Shown in pieces: positions 19,572 through 32,000 of a stretch of 64,000 nt of DNA. The stretch comes from Isoperla grammatica (taxonomy: Eukaryota > Arthropoda > Insecta > Plecoptera > Perlodidae): positions 40,597,180 to 40,661,179 of the forward strand of contig OX246741.1 of the NCBI GenBank assembly GCA_945910005.1, written 5' to 3'. Position numbers and translations under genes: made by a program. A model generated the notes under the pieces. That model worked only from the letters and a program-made list of their open reading frames with translations. It ran no database searches and was not told the origin of the DNA. Within the stretch, counting starts at the first letter, position 1; every line of letters begins with the position of its first letter.

Positions 19572-21254
19572 ATGAGTGATGGAGAGAGAAGAGAACTGAC
19601 CCTGGGCCCAACGCAGCTGACAACATCAACATGTGTGTTCACGGCTTATGGCTGTAGCTCGACCCACACTGCGGAGAGAAGAGAACTGACCCTGGGCCCA
19701 ACGCAGCTGACAACATCAACATGTGTGTTCACGGCTTATGGCTGTAGCTCGACCCACACTGCGGAGAGAAGAGAACTGACCCTGGGCCCAACGCAGCTGA
19801 CAACATCAACATGTGTGTTCACGGCTTATGGCTGTAGCTCGACCCACACTGCGGAGAGAAGAGAACTGACCCTGGGCCCAACGCAGCTGACAACATCAAC
19901 ATGTGTGTTCACGGCTTATGGCTGTAGCTCGACCCACACTGCGGAGAGAAGAGAACTGACCCTGGGCCCAACGCAGCTGACAACATCAACATGTGTGTTC
20001 ACGGCTTATGGCTGTAGCTCGACCCACACTGCGGAGAGAAGAGAACTGACCCTGGGCCCAACGCAGCTGACAACATCAACATGTGTGTTCACGGCTTATG
20101 GCTGTAGCTCGACCCACACTGCGGAGAGAAGAGAACTGACCCTGGGCCCAACGCAGCTGACAACATCAACATGTGTGTTCACGGCTTATGGCTGTAGCTC
20201 GACCCACCCTGCGGAGAGAAGAGAACTGACCCTGGGCCCAACGCAGCTGACAACATCAACATGTGTGTTCACGGCTTATGGCTGTAGCTCGACCCACACT
20301 GCGGAGAGAAGAGAACTGACCCTGGGCCCAACGCAGCTGACAACATCAACATGTGTGTTCACGGCTTATGGCTGTAGCTCGACCCACACTGCGGAGAGAA
20401 GAGAACTGACCCTGGGCCCAACGCAGCTGACAACATCAACATGTGTGTTCACGGCTTATGGCTGTAGCTCGACCCACACTGCGGAGAGAAGAGAACTGAC
20501 CCTGGGCCCAACGCAGCTGACAACATCAACATGTGTGTTCACGGCTTATGGCTGTAGCTCGACCCACCCTGCGGAGAGAAGAGAACTGACCCTGGGCCCA
20601 ACGCAGCTGACAACATCAACATGTGTGTTCACGGCTTATGGCTGTAGCTCGACCCACACTGCGGAGAGAAGAGAACTGACCCTGGGCCCAACGCAGCTGA
20701 CAACATCAACATGTGTGTTCACGGCTTATGGCTGTAGCTCGACCCACCCTGCGGAGAGAAGAGAACTGACCCTGGGCCCAACGCAGCTGACAACATCAAC
20801 ATGTGTGTTCACGGCTTATGGCTGTAGCTCGACCCACCCTGCGGAGAGAAGAGAACTGACCCTGGGCCCAACGCAGCTGACAACATCAACATGTGTGTTC
20901 ACGGCTTATGGCTGTAGCTCGACCCACACTGCGGAGAGAAGAGAACTGACCCTGGGCCCAACGCAGCTGACAACATCAACATGTGTGTTCACGGCTTATG
21001 GCTGTAGCTCGACCCACACTGCGGAGAGAAGAGAACTGACCCTGGGCCCAACGCAGCTGACAACATCAACATGTGTGTTCACGGCTTATGGCTGTAGCTC
21101 GACCCACCCTGCGGAGAGAAGAGAACTGACCCTGGGCCCAACGCAGCTGACAACATCAACATGTGTGTTCACGGCTTATGGCTGTAGCTCGACCCACACT
21201 GCGGAACGCCCGAGTAATATCGAGTCAAAATGCTTCAAAATTATCAAAAAGTAA
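19572..21254 (+). CDS. Open frame through array 3 encoding a 30-residue repeat; coding status doubtful
   Basis: From the first ATG (19572) the frame runs 560 codons to TAA. It consists of a few unique residues, 18 copies of a 30-residue unit, and a 16-residue unique tail rich in lysine. Each unit reads RRELTLGPTQLTTSTC, then VFTAYGCSSTH, then T or P, A, E. It is rich in Thr and Ser and has two Cys spaced C-x6-C. There is no signal peptide, membrane segment or known domain. The 90-bp period is a multiple of three, so one open unit makes the whole array open; this is weak evidence for coding. The only variable base changes Thr to Pro and no synonymous change is seen, which points to recent copying, not selection on protein. 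AATAAA lies 62 bp after the stop, and a mediocre acceptor (TTGTTTGACAG, ending 19518) lies upstream. RNA data are needed. Confidence 0.2.
   Translation: MSDGERRELTLGPTQLTTSTCVFTAYGCSSTHTAERRELTLGPTQLTTSTCVFTAYGCSSTHTAERRELTLGPTQLTTSTCVFTAYGCSSTHTAERRELTLGPTQLTTSTCVFTAYGCSSTHTAERRELTLGPTQLTTSTCVFTAYGCSSTHTAERRELTLGPTQLTTSTCVFTAYGCSSTHTAERRELTLGPTQLTTSTCVFTAYGCSSTHPAERRELTLGPTQLTTSTCVFTAYGCSSTHTAERRELTLGPTQLTTSTCVFTAYGCSSTHTAERRELTLGPTQLTTSTCVFTAYGCSSTHTAERRELTLGPTQLTTSTCVFTAYGCSSTHPAERRELTLGPTQLTTSTCVFTAYGCSSTHTAERRELTLGPTQLTTSTCVFTAYGCSSTHPAERRELTLGPTQLTTSTCVFTAYGCSSTHPAERRELTLGPTQLTTSTCVFTAYGCSSTHTAERRELTLGPTQLTTSTCVFTAYGCSSTHTAERRELTLGPTQLTTSTCVFTAYGCSSTHPAERRELTLGPTQLTTSTCVFTAYGCSSTHTAERPSNIESKCFKIIKK
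19584..21205. repeat. Tandem array 3, 90-bp unit, 18 copies
   Basis: Eighteen head-to-tail copies of an exactly 90-bp unit, with no insertions or deletions. Landmarks are GAGAACTGACCCTGGGCCCA, ACGCAGCTGACAACATCAAC, ATGTGTGTTCACGGCTTATG and GCTGTAGCTCGACCCACACT. The only difference I can find is A or C in CCCAC[A/C]CT: C occurs at 20208, 20568, 20748, 20838 and 21108 (units 7, 11, 13, 14 and 17) and A in the other 13. Near-identity points to very recent expansion or strong homogenisation. One forward frame is open throughout. Confidence 0.98.
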
Positions 21255-21315
21255 ACCAAACTACGTCATCCTCTAGAGAATGAAATGCTCTTTCGTATAA
21301 ATGTTACTCAGTTCC

Positions 21316-21321
21316 AATAAA
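21316..21321 (+). promoter_or_regulatory. Possible polyadenylation signal AATAAA
   Basis: AATAAA lies 62 bp after the stop codon of the array 3 open frame. The hexamer is common by chance in AT-rich DNA, so it supports transcription of array 3 only weakly. Confidence 0.25.
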
Positions 21322-21574
21322 TATTTTGCTTTTAAAAATCACCTAATTAATCTGTGAAATGAGTGTTGCAACAACACATAACAACATTTAAAATAGGTAA
21401 TTTGAAATATAGAAATGTTTATTGGACCAGTGCAATATTTGTCAGAAAGAGTATTAAATTCTTAGGGGATGACATATATTTGGGCTTACTTTTGGACAAT
21501 TTTAAAGCATTTTAAAGCAATTTTATCCGTAATAAATCGGGCGGTCCGCGGGGTAGGTCGATATATGAGCTCTT

Positions 21575-21594
21575 GTGATCGCAACGTCGATCAC
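21575..21594. repeat. Inverted repeat GTGATCG / CGATCAC
   Basis: Perfect 7-bp arms with a 6-nt spacer CAACGT, in a locally GC-richer patch that starts with GCGGTCCGCG. Confidence 0.7.
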
Positions 21595-21937
21595 TACAAC
21601 TGATATTCAAGTTTTAATTTAAAACCGCGTGAAATAAATGTTGTAACAATTGTTTAAACATGTTTAAAAGGAGATAACGGTAATTTCAGTAGATAAACAT
21701 TGACCAAAAATATTTTTAATTAACAAACAGATTTATTAATTAGTTACTGATAAGGTGAGTAATAAGGTTAATAATAAGGTCACAGTTTACTAATTTCCGC
21801 TAAATTACTGTGGCCGATTTAAATAAACAACAGGAAACAATACATTACTTAGAAAGTACTTAAATAAACATTATTTAATTGTTCTTAAATTTCAAAATAA
21901 CAATGATTTGCTCTTATGGTATAGAAAGTACTTGAAT

Positions 21938-21984
21938 TTTGAGATCCTAACTAATATCAGCTGATCTCAAATGAGTTTTGAGAT
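21938..21984. repeat. Inverted repeat TTTGAGATC / GATCTCAAA plus a third arm
   Basis: Nine-base perfect arms at 21938-21946 and 21963-21971 with a 16-bp spacer. TTTTGAGAT recurs in direct orientation at 21976-21984, so three copies of the same half-site occur within 47 bp. Confidence 0.75.
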
Positions 21985-22770
21985 GTTTCGCGAGTAACTT
22001 CGGCCTGATAATTTCGTTAAAAAAGGATTGACATATTTCGTTAGAAAAAATGTACTACGAGCTTTAGTAAAATAATTCTAGTCGTATCACTCGCTAACAA
22101 ATCATTATCGATCAAGGTAAATGTATTTGGTTACGAACATTTAAATGGATACTTTGAAATTGAATATTCAGAAGCCACTTATCTCTCCGATGACTCATTT
22201 GCCGACTCGTTAAATGGTATAACAAATCTAAAATCAAAGTTTTGAAATATCTATACTGGTTTACATAATTTTCTCGTAAATTCGCTGTAGTTAGCACCGA
22301 TTCACAAGCATAAAAAAATTAAGGCCGTTTGAATTTAAATAACATAGCACAATCCATACTCTCAGTTATTTGTAAATTGCTAAGATTTACAACCATATAT
22401 TTACTAAAAACGAAGTCGACGGATTTGAAACGTGATGAAATATTCAGTAGCCAATCATGTCTATGGGTCACTTGCGTCAAATTATGCACGACGCTCTAGT
22501 ATGATACTTAAACAACAGCAAGCCGACATTTAAGATACTCACACAAAATATATGATGAAAACAAAAATCTCATCCCGTTGTTTATAACTCTTGCAAATAT
22601 AAATGTAGCAATTCTTATGGTTCCGCCTGTAAACCTTTGCAAAAATACATTTATTTTTTTCAATTTTCTTGTTTTAAGGTTATATAATTTAGACGAGACA
22701 CTTTATCAGAGCTTAACATGGTGCATCTTTGCGTTCGTAGCTGCACCGTCGACTTATGATAATTATTTAT

Positions 22771-22785
22771 CCCCCCCCCCCCCCC
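22771..22785 (+). repeat. C15 homopolymer
   Basis: Fifteen C residues followed by a pyrimidine-rich TCTCCATTCCTCTCC segment. Confidence 0.9.
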
Positions 22786-22892
22786 TCTCCATTCCTCTCC
22801 TCACTGTCTCTGATTGATGTAGACAAACAAAACAACGGACACGCATCTCACATGAGCAAACCATCGCGATACCCGTCCATGTTCTAATTACA

Positions 22893-22919
22893 ATCATCAT
22901 CATCATCATCATCATCATC
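22893..22919 (+). repeat. (ATC)9 microsatellite
   Basis: Nine perfect ATC copies, about 120 bp before the start of array 4. Confidence 0.95.
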
Positions 22920-23052
22920 TCAGGGTTGCCAACACGCGAGGGGTCCAGTTATCATCACGAGGATTAAATGAAGACGTTAACATCATCTTCGTCGTCTCCA
23001 TTTCAACGAGTGAATTCATCTTCAAGCTTCGCTCGTACGTCATAGGTTGGCG

Positions 23053-23064
23053 CGCGCATGCGCA
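23053..23064 (+). promoter_or_regulatory. NRF-1-like site in the first unit of array 4
   Basis: CGCGCATGCGCA fits the NRF-1 consensus YGCGCAYGCGCR. The usual array unit has GCGCGCACATGCGCA and does not fit. The same exact match recurs at 33722-33733, 39644-39655 and 51924-51935. The match is direct; occupancy is unknown. Confidence 0.35.
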
Positions 23065-26000
23065 ATGCCCCTCTCTCATGATGGACACTGATAAATGCCC
23101 GCCTGGCTCTCTAAGCCAGCTGGACCACCTAACTTAGTTATATCACGTCATAGGTTGGCGCACATGCGCAATGCCCCTCTCTCATGATGGACACTGATAA
23201 ATGCCCGCCTGGCTCTCTAAGCCCGCTGGACCACCTAACTTAGTTCTATCATGTCATAGGTTGGCGCGCACATGCGCAATGCCCCTCTCTCATGATGGAC
23301 ACTGATAAATGCCCGCCTGGCTCTCTAAGCCAGCTGGACCACCTAACTTAGTTCTATCATGTCATAGGTTGGCGCGCACATGCGCAATGCCCCTCTCTCA
23401 TGATGGACACTGATAAATGCCCGCCTGGCTCTCTAAGCCAGCTGGACCACCTAACTTAGTTCTATCATGTCATAGGTTGGCGCGCACATGCGCAATGCCC
23501 CTCTCTCATGATGGACACTGATGAATGCCCGCCTGGCTCTCTAAGCCCGCTGGACGACCTAACTTAGTTCTATCATGTCATAGGTTGGCGCGCACATGCG
23601 CAATGCCCCTCTCTCATGATGGACACTGATAAATGCCCGCCTGGCTCTCTAAGCCCGCTGGACCACCTAACTTAGTTCTATCATGTCATAGGTTGGCGCG
23701 CACATGCGCAATGCCCCTCTCTCATGATGGACACTGATGAATGCCCGCCTGGCTCTCTAAGCCCGCTGGACCACCTAACTTAGTTCTATCATGTCATAGG
23801 TTGGCGCGCACATGCGCAATGCCCCTCTCTCATGATGGACACTGATAAATGCCCGCCTGGCTCTCTAAGCCCGCTGGACCACCTAACTTAGTTCTATCAT
23901 GTCATAGGTTGGCGCGCACATGCGCAATGCCCCTCTCTCATGATGGACACTGATAAATGCCCGCCTGGCTCTCTAAGCCAGCTGGACCACCTAACTTAGT
24001 TCTATCATGTCATAGGTTGGCGCGCACATGCGCAATGCCCCTCTCTCATGATGGACACTGATAAATGCCCGCCTGGCTCTCTAAGCCCGCTGGACCACCT
24101 AACTTAGTTCTATCATGTCATAGGTTGGCGCGCACATGCGCAATGCCCCTCTCTCATGATGGACACTGATAAATGCCCGCCTGGCTCTCTAAGCCCGCTG
24201 GACCACCTAACTTAGTTCTATCATGTCATAGGTTGGCGCGGACATGCGCAATGCCCCTCTCTCATGATGGACACTGATAAATGCCCGCCTGGCTCTCTAA
24301 GCCAGCTGGACCACCTAACTTAGTTCTATCATGTCATAGGTTGGCGCACATGCGCAATGCCCCTCTCTCATGATGGACACTGATAAATGCCCGCCTGGCT
24401 CTCTAAGCCCGCTGGACCACCTAACTTAGTTCTATCATGTCATAGGTTGGCGCGCACATGCGCAATGCCCCTCTCTCATGATGGACACTGATAAATGCCC
24501 GCCTGGCTCTCTAAGCCCGCTGGACCACCTAACTTAGTTCTATCATGTCATAGGTTGGCGCGCACATGCGCAATGCCCCTCTCTCATGATGGACACTGAT
24601 AAATGCCTGCCTGGCTCTCAAAGCCAGCTGGACCACCTAACTTAGTTCTATCATGTCATAGGTTGGCGCACATGCGCAATGCCCCTCTCTCATGATGGAC
24701 ACTGATAAATGCCCGCCTGGCTCTCTAAGCCCGCTGGACCACCTAACTTAGTTCTATCATGTCATAGGTTGGCGCGCACATGCGCAATGCCCCTCTCTCA
24801 TGATGGACACTGATAAATGCCCGCCTGGCTCTCTAAGCCCGCTGGACCACCTAACTTAGTTCTATCATGTCATAGGTTGGCGCACATGCGCAATGCCCCT
24901 CTCTCATGATGGACACTGATAAATGCCCGCCTGGCTCTCTAAGCCTGCTGGACCACCTAACTTAGTTCTATCATGTCATAGGTTGGCGCGCACATGCGCA
25001 ATGCCCCTCTCTCATGATGGACACTGATAAATGCCCGCCTGGCTCTCTAAGCCCGTCTGGACCACCTAACTTAGTTCTATCATGTCATAGGTTGGCGCGC
25101 ACATGCGCAATGCCCCTCTCTCATGATGGACACTGATAAATGCCCGCCTGGCTCTCTAAGCCCGTCTGGACCACCTAACTTAGTTCTATCATGTCATAGG
25201 TTGGCGCGCACATGCGCAATGCCCCTCTCTCATGATGGACACTGATAAATGCCTGCCTGGCTCTCAAAGCCAGCTGGACCACCTAACTTAGTTCTATCAT
25301 GTCATAGGTTGGCGCGCACATGCGCAATGCCCCTCTCTCATGATGGACACTGATCAATGCCCGCCTGGCTCTCTTAGCCCGCTGGACCACCTAACTTAGT
25401 TCTATCATGTCATAGGTTGGCGCGCACATGCGCAATGCCCCTCTCTCATGATGGACACTGATAAATGCCCGCCTGGCTCTCTAAGCCAGCTGGACCACCT
25501 AACTTAGTTCTATCATGTCATAGGTTGGCGCGCACATGCGCAATGCCCCTCTCTCATGATGGACACTGATAAATGCCCGCCTGGCTCTCTTAGCCAGCTG
25601 GACCACCTAACTTAGTTCTATCATGTCATAGGTTGGCGCGCACATGCGCAATGCCCCTCTCTCATGATGGACACTGATAATTGCCCGCCTGGCTCTCTTA
25701 GCCCGCTGGACCACCTAACTTAGTTCTATCATGTCATAGGTTGGCGCGCACATGCGCAATGCCCCTCTCTCATGATGGACACTGATAAATGCCCGCCTGG
25801 CTCTCTTAGCCAGCTGGACCACCTAACTTAGTTCTATCATGTCATAGGTTGGCGCGCACATGCGCAATGCCTCTCTCTCATGATGGACACTGATAAATGC
25901 CCGCCTGGCTCTCTAAGCCCGCTGGACCACCTAACTTAGTTCTATCATGTCATAGGTTGGCGCGCACATGCGCAATGCCCCTCTCTCATGATGGACACTG

Positions 26001-26639
26001 ATAAATGCCCGCCTGGCTCTCTAAGCCCGCTGGACCACCTAACTTAGTTCTATCATGTCATAGGTTGGCGCGCACATGCGCAATGCCCCTCTCTCATGAT
26101 GGACACTGATAAATGCCCGCCTGGCTCTCTAAGCCCGCTGGACCACCTAACTTAGTTCTATCATGTCATAGGTTGGCGCGCACATGCGCAATGCCCCTCT
26201 CTCATGATGGACACTGATAAATGCCCGCCTGGCTCTCTAAGCCCGCTGGACCACCTAACTTAGTTCTATCATGTCATAGGTTGGCGCGCACATGCGCAAT
26301 GCCCCTCTCTCATGATGGACACTGATAAATGCCCGCCTGGCTCTCTTAGCCCGCTGGACCACCTCACTTAGTTCTATCATGTCATAGGTTGGCGCGCACA
26401 TGCGCAATGCCCCTCTCTCATGATGGACACTGATAAATGCCCGCCTGGCTCTCTAAGCCCGCTGGACCACCTAACTTAGTTCTATCATGTCATAGGTTGG
26501 CGCGCACATGCGCAATGCCCCTCTCTCATGATGGACACTGATAAATGCCCGCCTGGCTCTCTAAGCCCGCTGGACCACCTAACTTAGTTCTATCATGTCA
26601 TAGGTTGGCGCGCACATGCGCAATGCCCCTCTCTCATGA

Positions 26640-27950
26640 TGGACACTGATAAATGCCCGCCTGGCTCTCTAAGCCCGCTGGACCACCTAACTTAGTTCTA
26701 TCATGTCATAGGTTGGCGCGCACATGCGCAATGCCCCTCTCTCATGATAGACACTGATAAATGCCCGCCTGGCTCTCTTAGCCAGCTGGACCACCTAACT
26801 TAGTTCTATCATGTCATAGGTTGGCGCACATGCGCAATGCCCCTCTCTCATGATGGACACTGATAAAAGCCCGCCTGGCTCTCTTAGCCAGCTGGACCAC
26901 CTAACTTAGTTCTATCATGTCATAGGTTGGCGCACATGCGCAATGCCCCTCTCTCATGATGGACACTGATAAATGCCCGCCTGGCTCTCTAAGCCCGCTG
27001 GACCACCTAACTTAGTTCTATCATGTCATAGGTTGGCGCACATGCGCAATGCCCCTCTCTCGTGATGTACACTGATAAATGCCCGCCTGGCTCTCTAAGC
27101 CCGCTGGACCACCTAACTTAGTTCTATCATGTCATAGGTTGGCGCGCACATGCGCAATGCCCCTCTCTCATGATGGACACTGATAAATGCCCGCCTGGCT
27201 CTCTAAGCCAGCTGGACCACCTAACTTAGTTCTATCATGTCATAGGTTGGCGCGCACATGCGCAATGCCCCTCTCTCATGATGGACACTGATAAATGCCC
27301 GCCTGGCTCTCTAAGCCCGCTGGACCACCTAACTTAGTTCTATCATGTCATAGGTTGGCGCGCACATGCGCAATGCCCCTCTCTCATGATGGACACTGAT
27401 AAATGCCTGCCTGGCTCTCAAAGCCAGCTGGACCACCTAACTTAGTTCTATCCTGTCATAGGTTGGCGCGCACATGCGCAATGCCCCTCTCTCATGATGG
27501 ACACTGATCAATGCCCGCCTGGCTCTCTAAGCCAGCTGGACCACCTAACTTAGTTCTATCATGTCATAGGTTGGCGCGCACATGCGCAATGCCCCTCTCT
27601 CATGATGGACACTGATAAATGCCCGCCTGGCTCTCTAAGCCCGCTGGACCACCTAACTTAGTTCTATCATGTCATAGGTTGGCGCGCACATGCGCAATGC
27701 CCCTCTCTCATGATGGACACTGATAAATGCCCGCCTGGCTCTCTTAGCCCGCTGGACCACCTAACTTAGTTCTATCATGTCATAGGTTGGCGCGCACATG
27801 CGCAATGCCCCTCTCTCATGATGGACACTGATAAATGCCCGCCTGGCTCTCTTAGCCCGCTGGACCACCTAACTTAGTTCTATCATGTCATAGGTTGGCG
27901 CGCACATGCGCAATGCCCCTCTCTCATGATGGACACTGATAAATGCCCGC
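26640..27950. repeat. Partial third copy of the array 4 higher-order block
   Basis: The same marker order GATAGACAC, GATAAAAGC, CGTGATGTAC and CTATCCTGTC occurs here with a constant offset of 2583 bp to the block at 29.3 kb (26746 to 29329, 27061 to 29644, 27451 to 30034). Similarity of unit order ends at about 27.95 kb, so only about 12 units are shared. Confidence 0.88.
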
Positions 27951-29099
27951 CTGGCTCTCTAAGCCCGCTGGACCACCTAACTTAGTTCTATCATGTCATA
28001 GGTTGGCGCGCACATGCGCAATGCCCCTCTCTCATGATGGACACTGATAAATGCCCGCCTGGCTCTCTAAGCCCGCTGGACCACCTAACTTAGTTCTATC
28101 ATGTCATAGGTTGGCGCGCACATGCGCAATGCCCCTCTCTCATGATGGACACTGATAAATGCCTGCCTGGCTCTCAAAGCCAGCTGGACCACCTAACTTA
28201 GTTCTATCATGTCATAGGTTGGCGCACATGCGCAATGCCCCTCTCTCATGATGGACACTGATAAATGCCCGCCTGGCTCTCTAAGCCCGCTGGACCACCT
28301 AACTTAGTTCTATCATGTCATAGGTTGGCGCGCACATGCGCAATGCCCCTCTCTCATGATGGACACTGATAAATGCCCGCCTGGCTCTCTAAGCCCGCTG
28401 GACCACCTAACTTAGTTCTATCATGTCATAGGTTGGCGCACATGCGCAATGCCCCTCTCTCATGATGGACACTGATAAATGCCCGCCTGGCTCTCTAAGC
28501 AAGCTGGACCACCTAACTTAGTTTTATCATGTCATAGGTTGGCGCGCACATGCGCAATGCCCCTCTCTCATGATGGACACTGATAAATGCCCGCCTGGCT
28601 CTCTAAGCCTGCTGGACCACCTAACTTAGTTCTATCATGTCATAGGTTGGCGCGCACATGCGCAATGCCCCTCTCTCGTGATGGACACTGATAAATGCCC
28701 GCCTGGCTCTCTAAGCCCGCTGGACCACCTAACTTAGTTCTATCATGTCATAGGTTGGCGCGCACATGCGCAATGCCCCTCTCTCATGATGGACACTGAT
28801 AAATGCCCGCCTGGCTCTCTAAGCCCGTCTGGACCACCTAACTTAGTTCTATCATGTCATAGGTTGGCGCGCACATGCGCAATGCCCCTCTCTCATGATG
28901 GACACTGATAAATGCCTGCCTGGCTCTCAAAGCCAGCTGGACCACCTAACTTAGTTCTATCATGTCATAGGTTGGCGCGCACATGCGCAATGCCCCTCTC
29001 TCATGATGGACACTGATAAATGCCCGCCTGGCTCTCTAAGCCCGCTGGACCACCTAACTTAGTTCTATCATGTCATAGGTTGGCGCGCACATGCGCAAT

Positions 29100-32000
29100 G
29101 CCCCTCTCTCATGATGGACACTGATAAATGCCCGCCTGGCTCTCTAAGCCCGCTGGACCACCTAACTTAGTTCTATCATGTCATAGGTTGGCGCGCACAT
29201 GCGCAATGCCCCTCTCTCATGACGGACACTGATAAATGCCCGCCTGGCTCTCTAAGCCCGCTGGACCACCTAACTTAGTTCTATCATGTCATAGGTTGGC
29301 GCGCACATGCGCAATGCCCCTCTCTCATGATAGACACTGATAAATGCCCGCCTGGCTCTCTTAGCCAGCTGGACCACCTAACTTAGTTCTATCATGTCAT
29401 AGGTTGGCGCACATGCGCAATGCCCCTCTCTCATGATGGACACTGATAAAAGCCCGCCTGGCTCTCTTAGCCAGCTGGACCACCTAACTTAGTTCTATCA
29501 TGTCATAGGTTGGCGCACATGCGCAATGCCCCTCTCTCATGATGGACACTGATAAATGCCCGCCTGGCTCTCTAAGCCCGCTGGACCACCTAACTTAGTT
29601 CTATCATGTCATAGGTTGGCGCACATGCGCAATGCCCCTCTCTCGTGATGTACACTGATAAATGCCCGCCTGGCTCTCTAAGCCCGCTGGACCACCTAAC
29701 TTAGTTCTATCATGTCATAGGTTGGCGCGCACATGCGCAATGCCCCTCTCTCATGATGGACACTGATAAATGCCCGCCTGGCTCTCTAAGCCAGCTGGAC
29801 CACCTAACTTAGTTCTATCATGTCATAGGTTGGCGCGCACATGCGCAATGCCCCTCTCTCATGATGGACACTGATAAATGCCCGCCTGGCTCTCTAAGCC
29901 CGCTGGACCACCTAACTTAGTTCTATCATGTCATAGGTTGGCGCGCACATGCGCAATGCCCCTCTCTCATGATGGACACTGATAAATGCCTGCCTGGCTC
30001 TCAAAGCCAGCTGGACCACCTAACTTAGTTCTATCCTGTCATAGGTTGGCGCGCACATGCGCAATGCCCCTCTCTTATGATGGACACTGATCAATGCCCG
30101 CCTGGCTCTCTAAGCCAGCTGGACCACCTAACTTAGTTCTATCATGTCATAGGTTGGCGCGCACATGCGCAATGCCCCTCTCTCATGATGGACACTGATA
30201 AATGCCCGCCTGGCTCTCTAAGCCCGCTGGACCACCTAACTTAGTTCTATCATGTCATAGGTTGGCGCGCACATGCGCAATGCCCCTCTCTCATGATGGA
30301 CACTGATAAATGCCCGCCTGGCTCTCTTAGCCCGCTGGACCACCTAACTTAGTTCTATCATGTCATAGGTTGGCGCGCACATGCGCAATGCCCCTCTCTC
30401 ATGATGGACACTGATAAATGCCCGCCTGGCTCTCTTAGCCCGCTGGACCACCTAACTTAGTTCTATCATGTCATAGGTTGGCGCGCACATGCGCAATGCC
30501 CCTCTCTCATGATGGACACTGATAAATGCCCGCCTGGCTCTCTTAGCCCGCTGGACCACCTAACTTAGTTCTATCATGTCATAGGTTGGCGCGCACATGC
30601 GCAATGCCCCTCTCTCATGATGGACACTGATAAATGCCCGCCTGGCTCTCTTAGCCAGCTGGACCACCTAACTTAGTTCTATCATGTCATAGGTTGGCGC
30701 GCACATGCGCAATGCCCCTCTCTCATGATGGACACTGATAAATGCCCGCCTGGCTCTCTAAGCCAGCTGGACCACCTAACTTAGTTCTATCATGTCATAG
30801 GTTGGCGCGCACATGCGCAATGCCCCTCTCTCATGATGGACACTGATAAATGCCCGCCTGGCTCTCTAAGCCAGCTGGACCACCTAACTTAGTTCTATCA
30901 TGTCATAGGTTGGCGCGCACATGCGCAATGCCCCTCTCTCATGATGGACACTGATAAATGCCCGCCTGGCTCTCTAAGCCCGCTGGACCACCTAACTTAG
31001 TTCTATCATGTCATAGGTTGGCGCGCACATGCGCAATGCCCCTCTCTCATGATGGACACTGATAAATGCCCGCCTGGCTCTCTAAGCCCGCTGGACCACC
31101 TAACTTAGTTCTATCATGTCATAGGTTGGCGCGCACATGCGCAATGCCCCTCTCTCATGATGGACACTGATAAATGCCCGCCTGGCTCTCTTAGCCCGCT
31201 GGACCACCTAACTTAGTTCTATCATGTCATAGGTTGGCGCGCACATGCGCAATGCCCCTCTCTCATGATGGACACTGATAAATGCCCGCCTGGCTCTCTT
31301 AGCCAGCTGGACCACCTAACTTAGTTCTATCATGTCATAGGTTGGCGCGCACATGCGCAATGCCCCTCTCTCATGATGGACACTGATAAATGCCCGCCTG
31401 GCTCTCTAAGCCCGCTGGACCACCTAACTTAGTTCTATCATGTCATAGGTTGGCGCGCACATGCGCAATGCCCCTCTCTCATGATGGACACTGATAAATG
31501 CCCGCCTGGCTCTCTAAGCCCGCTGGACCACCTAACTTAGTTCTATCATGTCATAGGTTGGCGCGCACATGCGCAATGCCCCTCTCTCATGATGGACACT
31601 GATAAATGCCCGCCTGGCTCTCTAAGCCAGCTGGACCACCTAACTTAGTTCTATCATGTCATAGGTTGGCGCGCACATGCGCAATGCCCCTCTCTCATGA
31701 TGGACACTGATAAATGCCCGCCTGGCTCTCTTAGCCAGCTGGACCACCTAACTTAGTTCTATCATGTCATAGGTTGGCGCGCACATGCGCAATGCCTCTC
31801 TCTCATGATGGACACTGATAAATGCCCGCCTGGCTCTCTAAGCCCGCTGGACCACCTAACTTAGTTCTATCATGTCATAGGTTGGCGCGCACATGCGCAA
31901 TGCCCCTCTCTCATGATGGACACTGATAAATGCCCGCCTGGCTCTCAATGCCCGCTGACCCACCTAACTTAGTTCTATCATGTCATAGGTTGGCGCGCAC

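Larger units (their letters stand above)
21206..23036. other. AT-rich unique spacer between arrays 3 and 4
   Basis: About 1.8 kb without a convincing gene. It begins with the unique tail of the array 3 open frame and an AATAAA at 21316, and continues with AT-rich DNA containing several inverted repeats, a C15 run and an ATC microsatellite. An acceptor-like polypyrimidine stretch ends in AG at 22678, but the frame after it runs into the C15 run and has no visible donor. The last 40 bases before array 4 (near TTCAAGCTTCGCTCGTACGT) are unique. Confidence 0.6.

Noticed and set aside
22112..22297. 61-codon minus-strand frame
   Set aside because: Short, AT-rich and without domain or splice support.
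22578..22817. 79-codon frame with an acceptor-like AG at 22678
   Set aside because: The polypyrimidine tract and AG are good, but the frame is read through the C15 run (polyproline), no donor is evident, and the start is not ATG.
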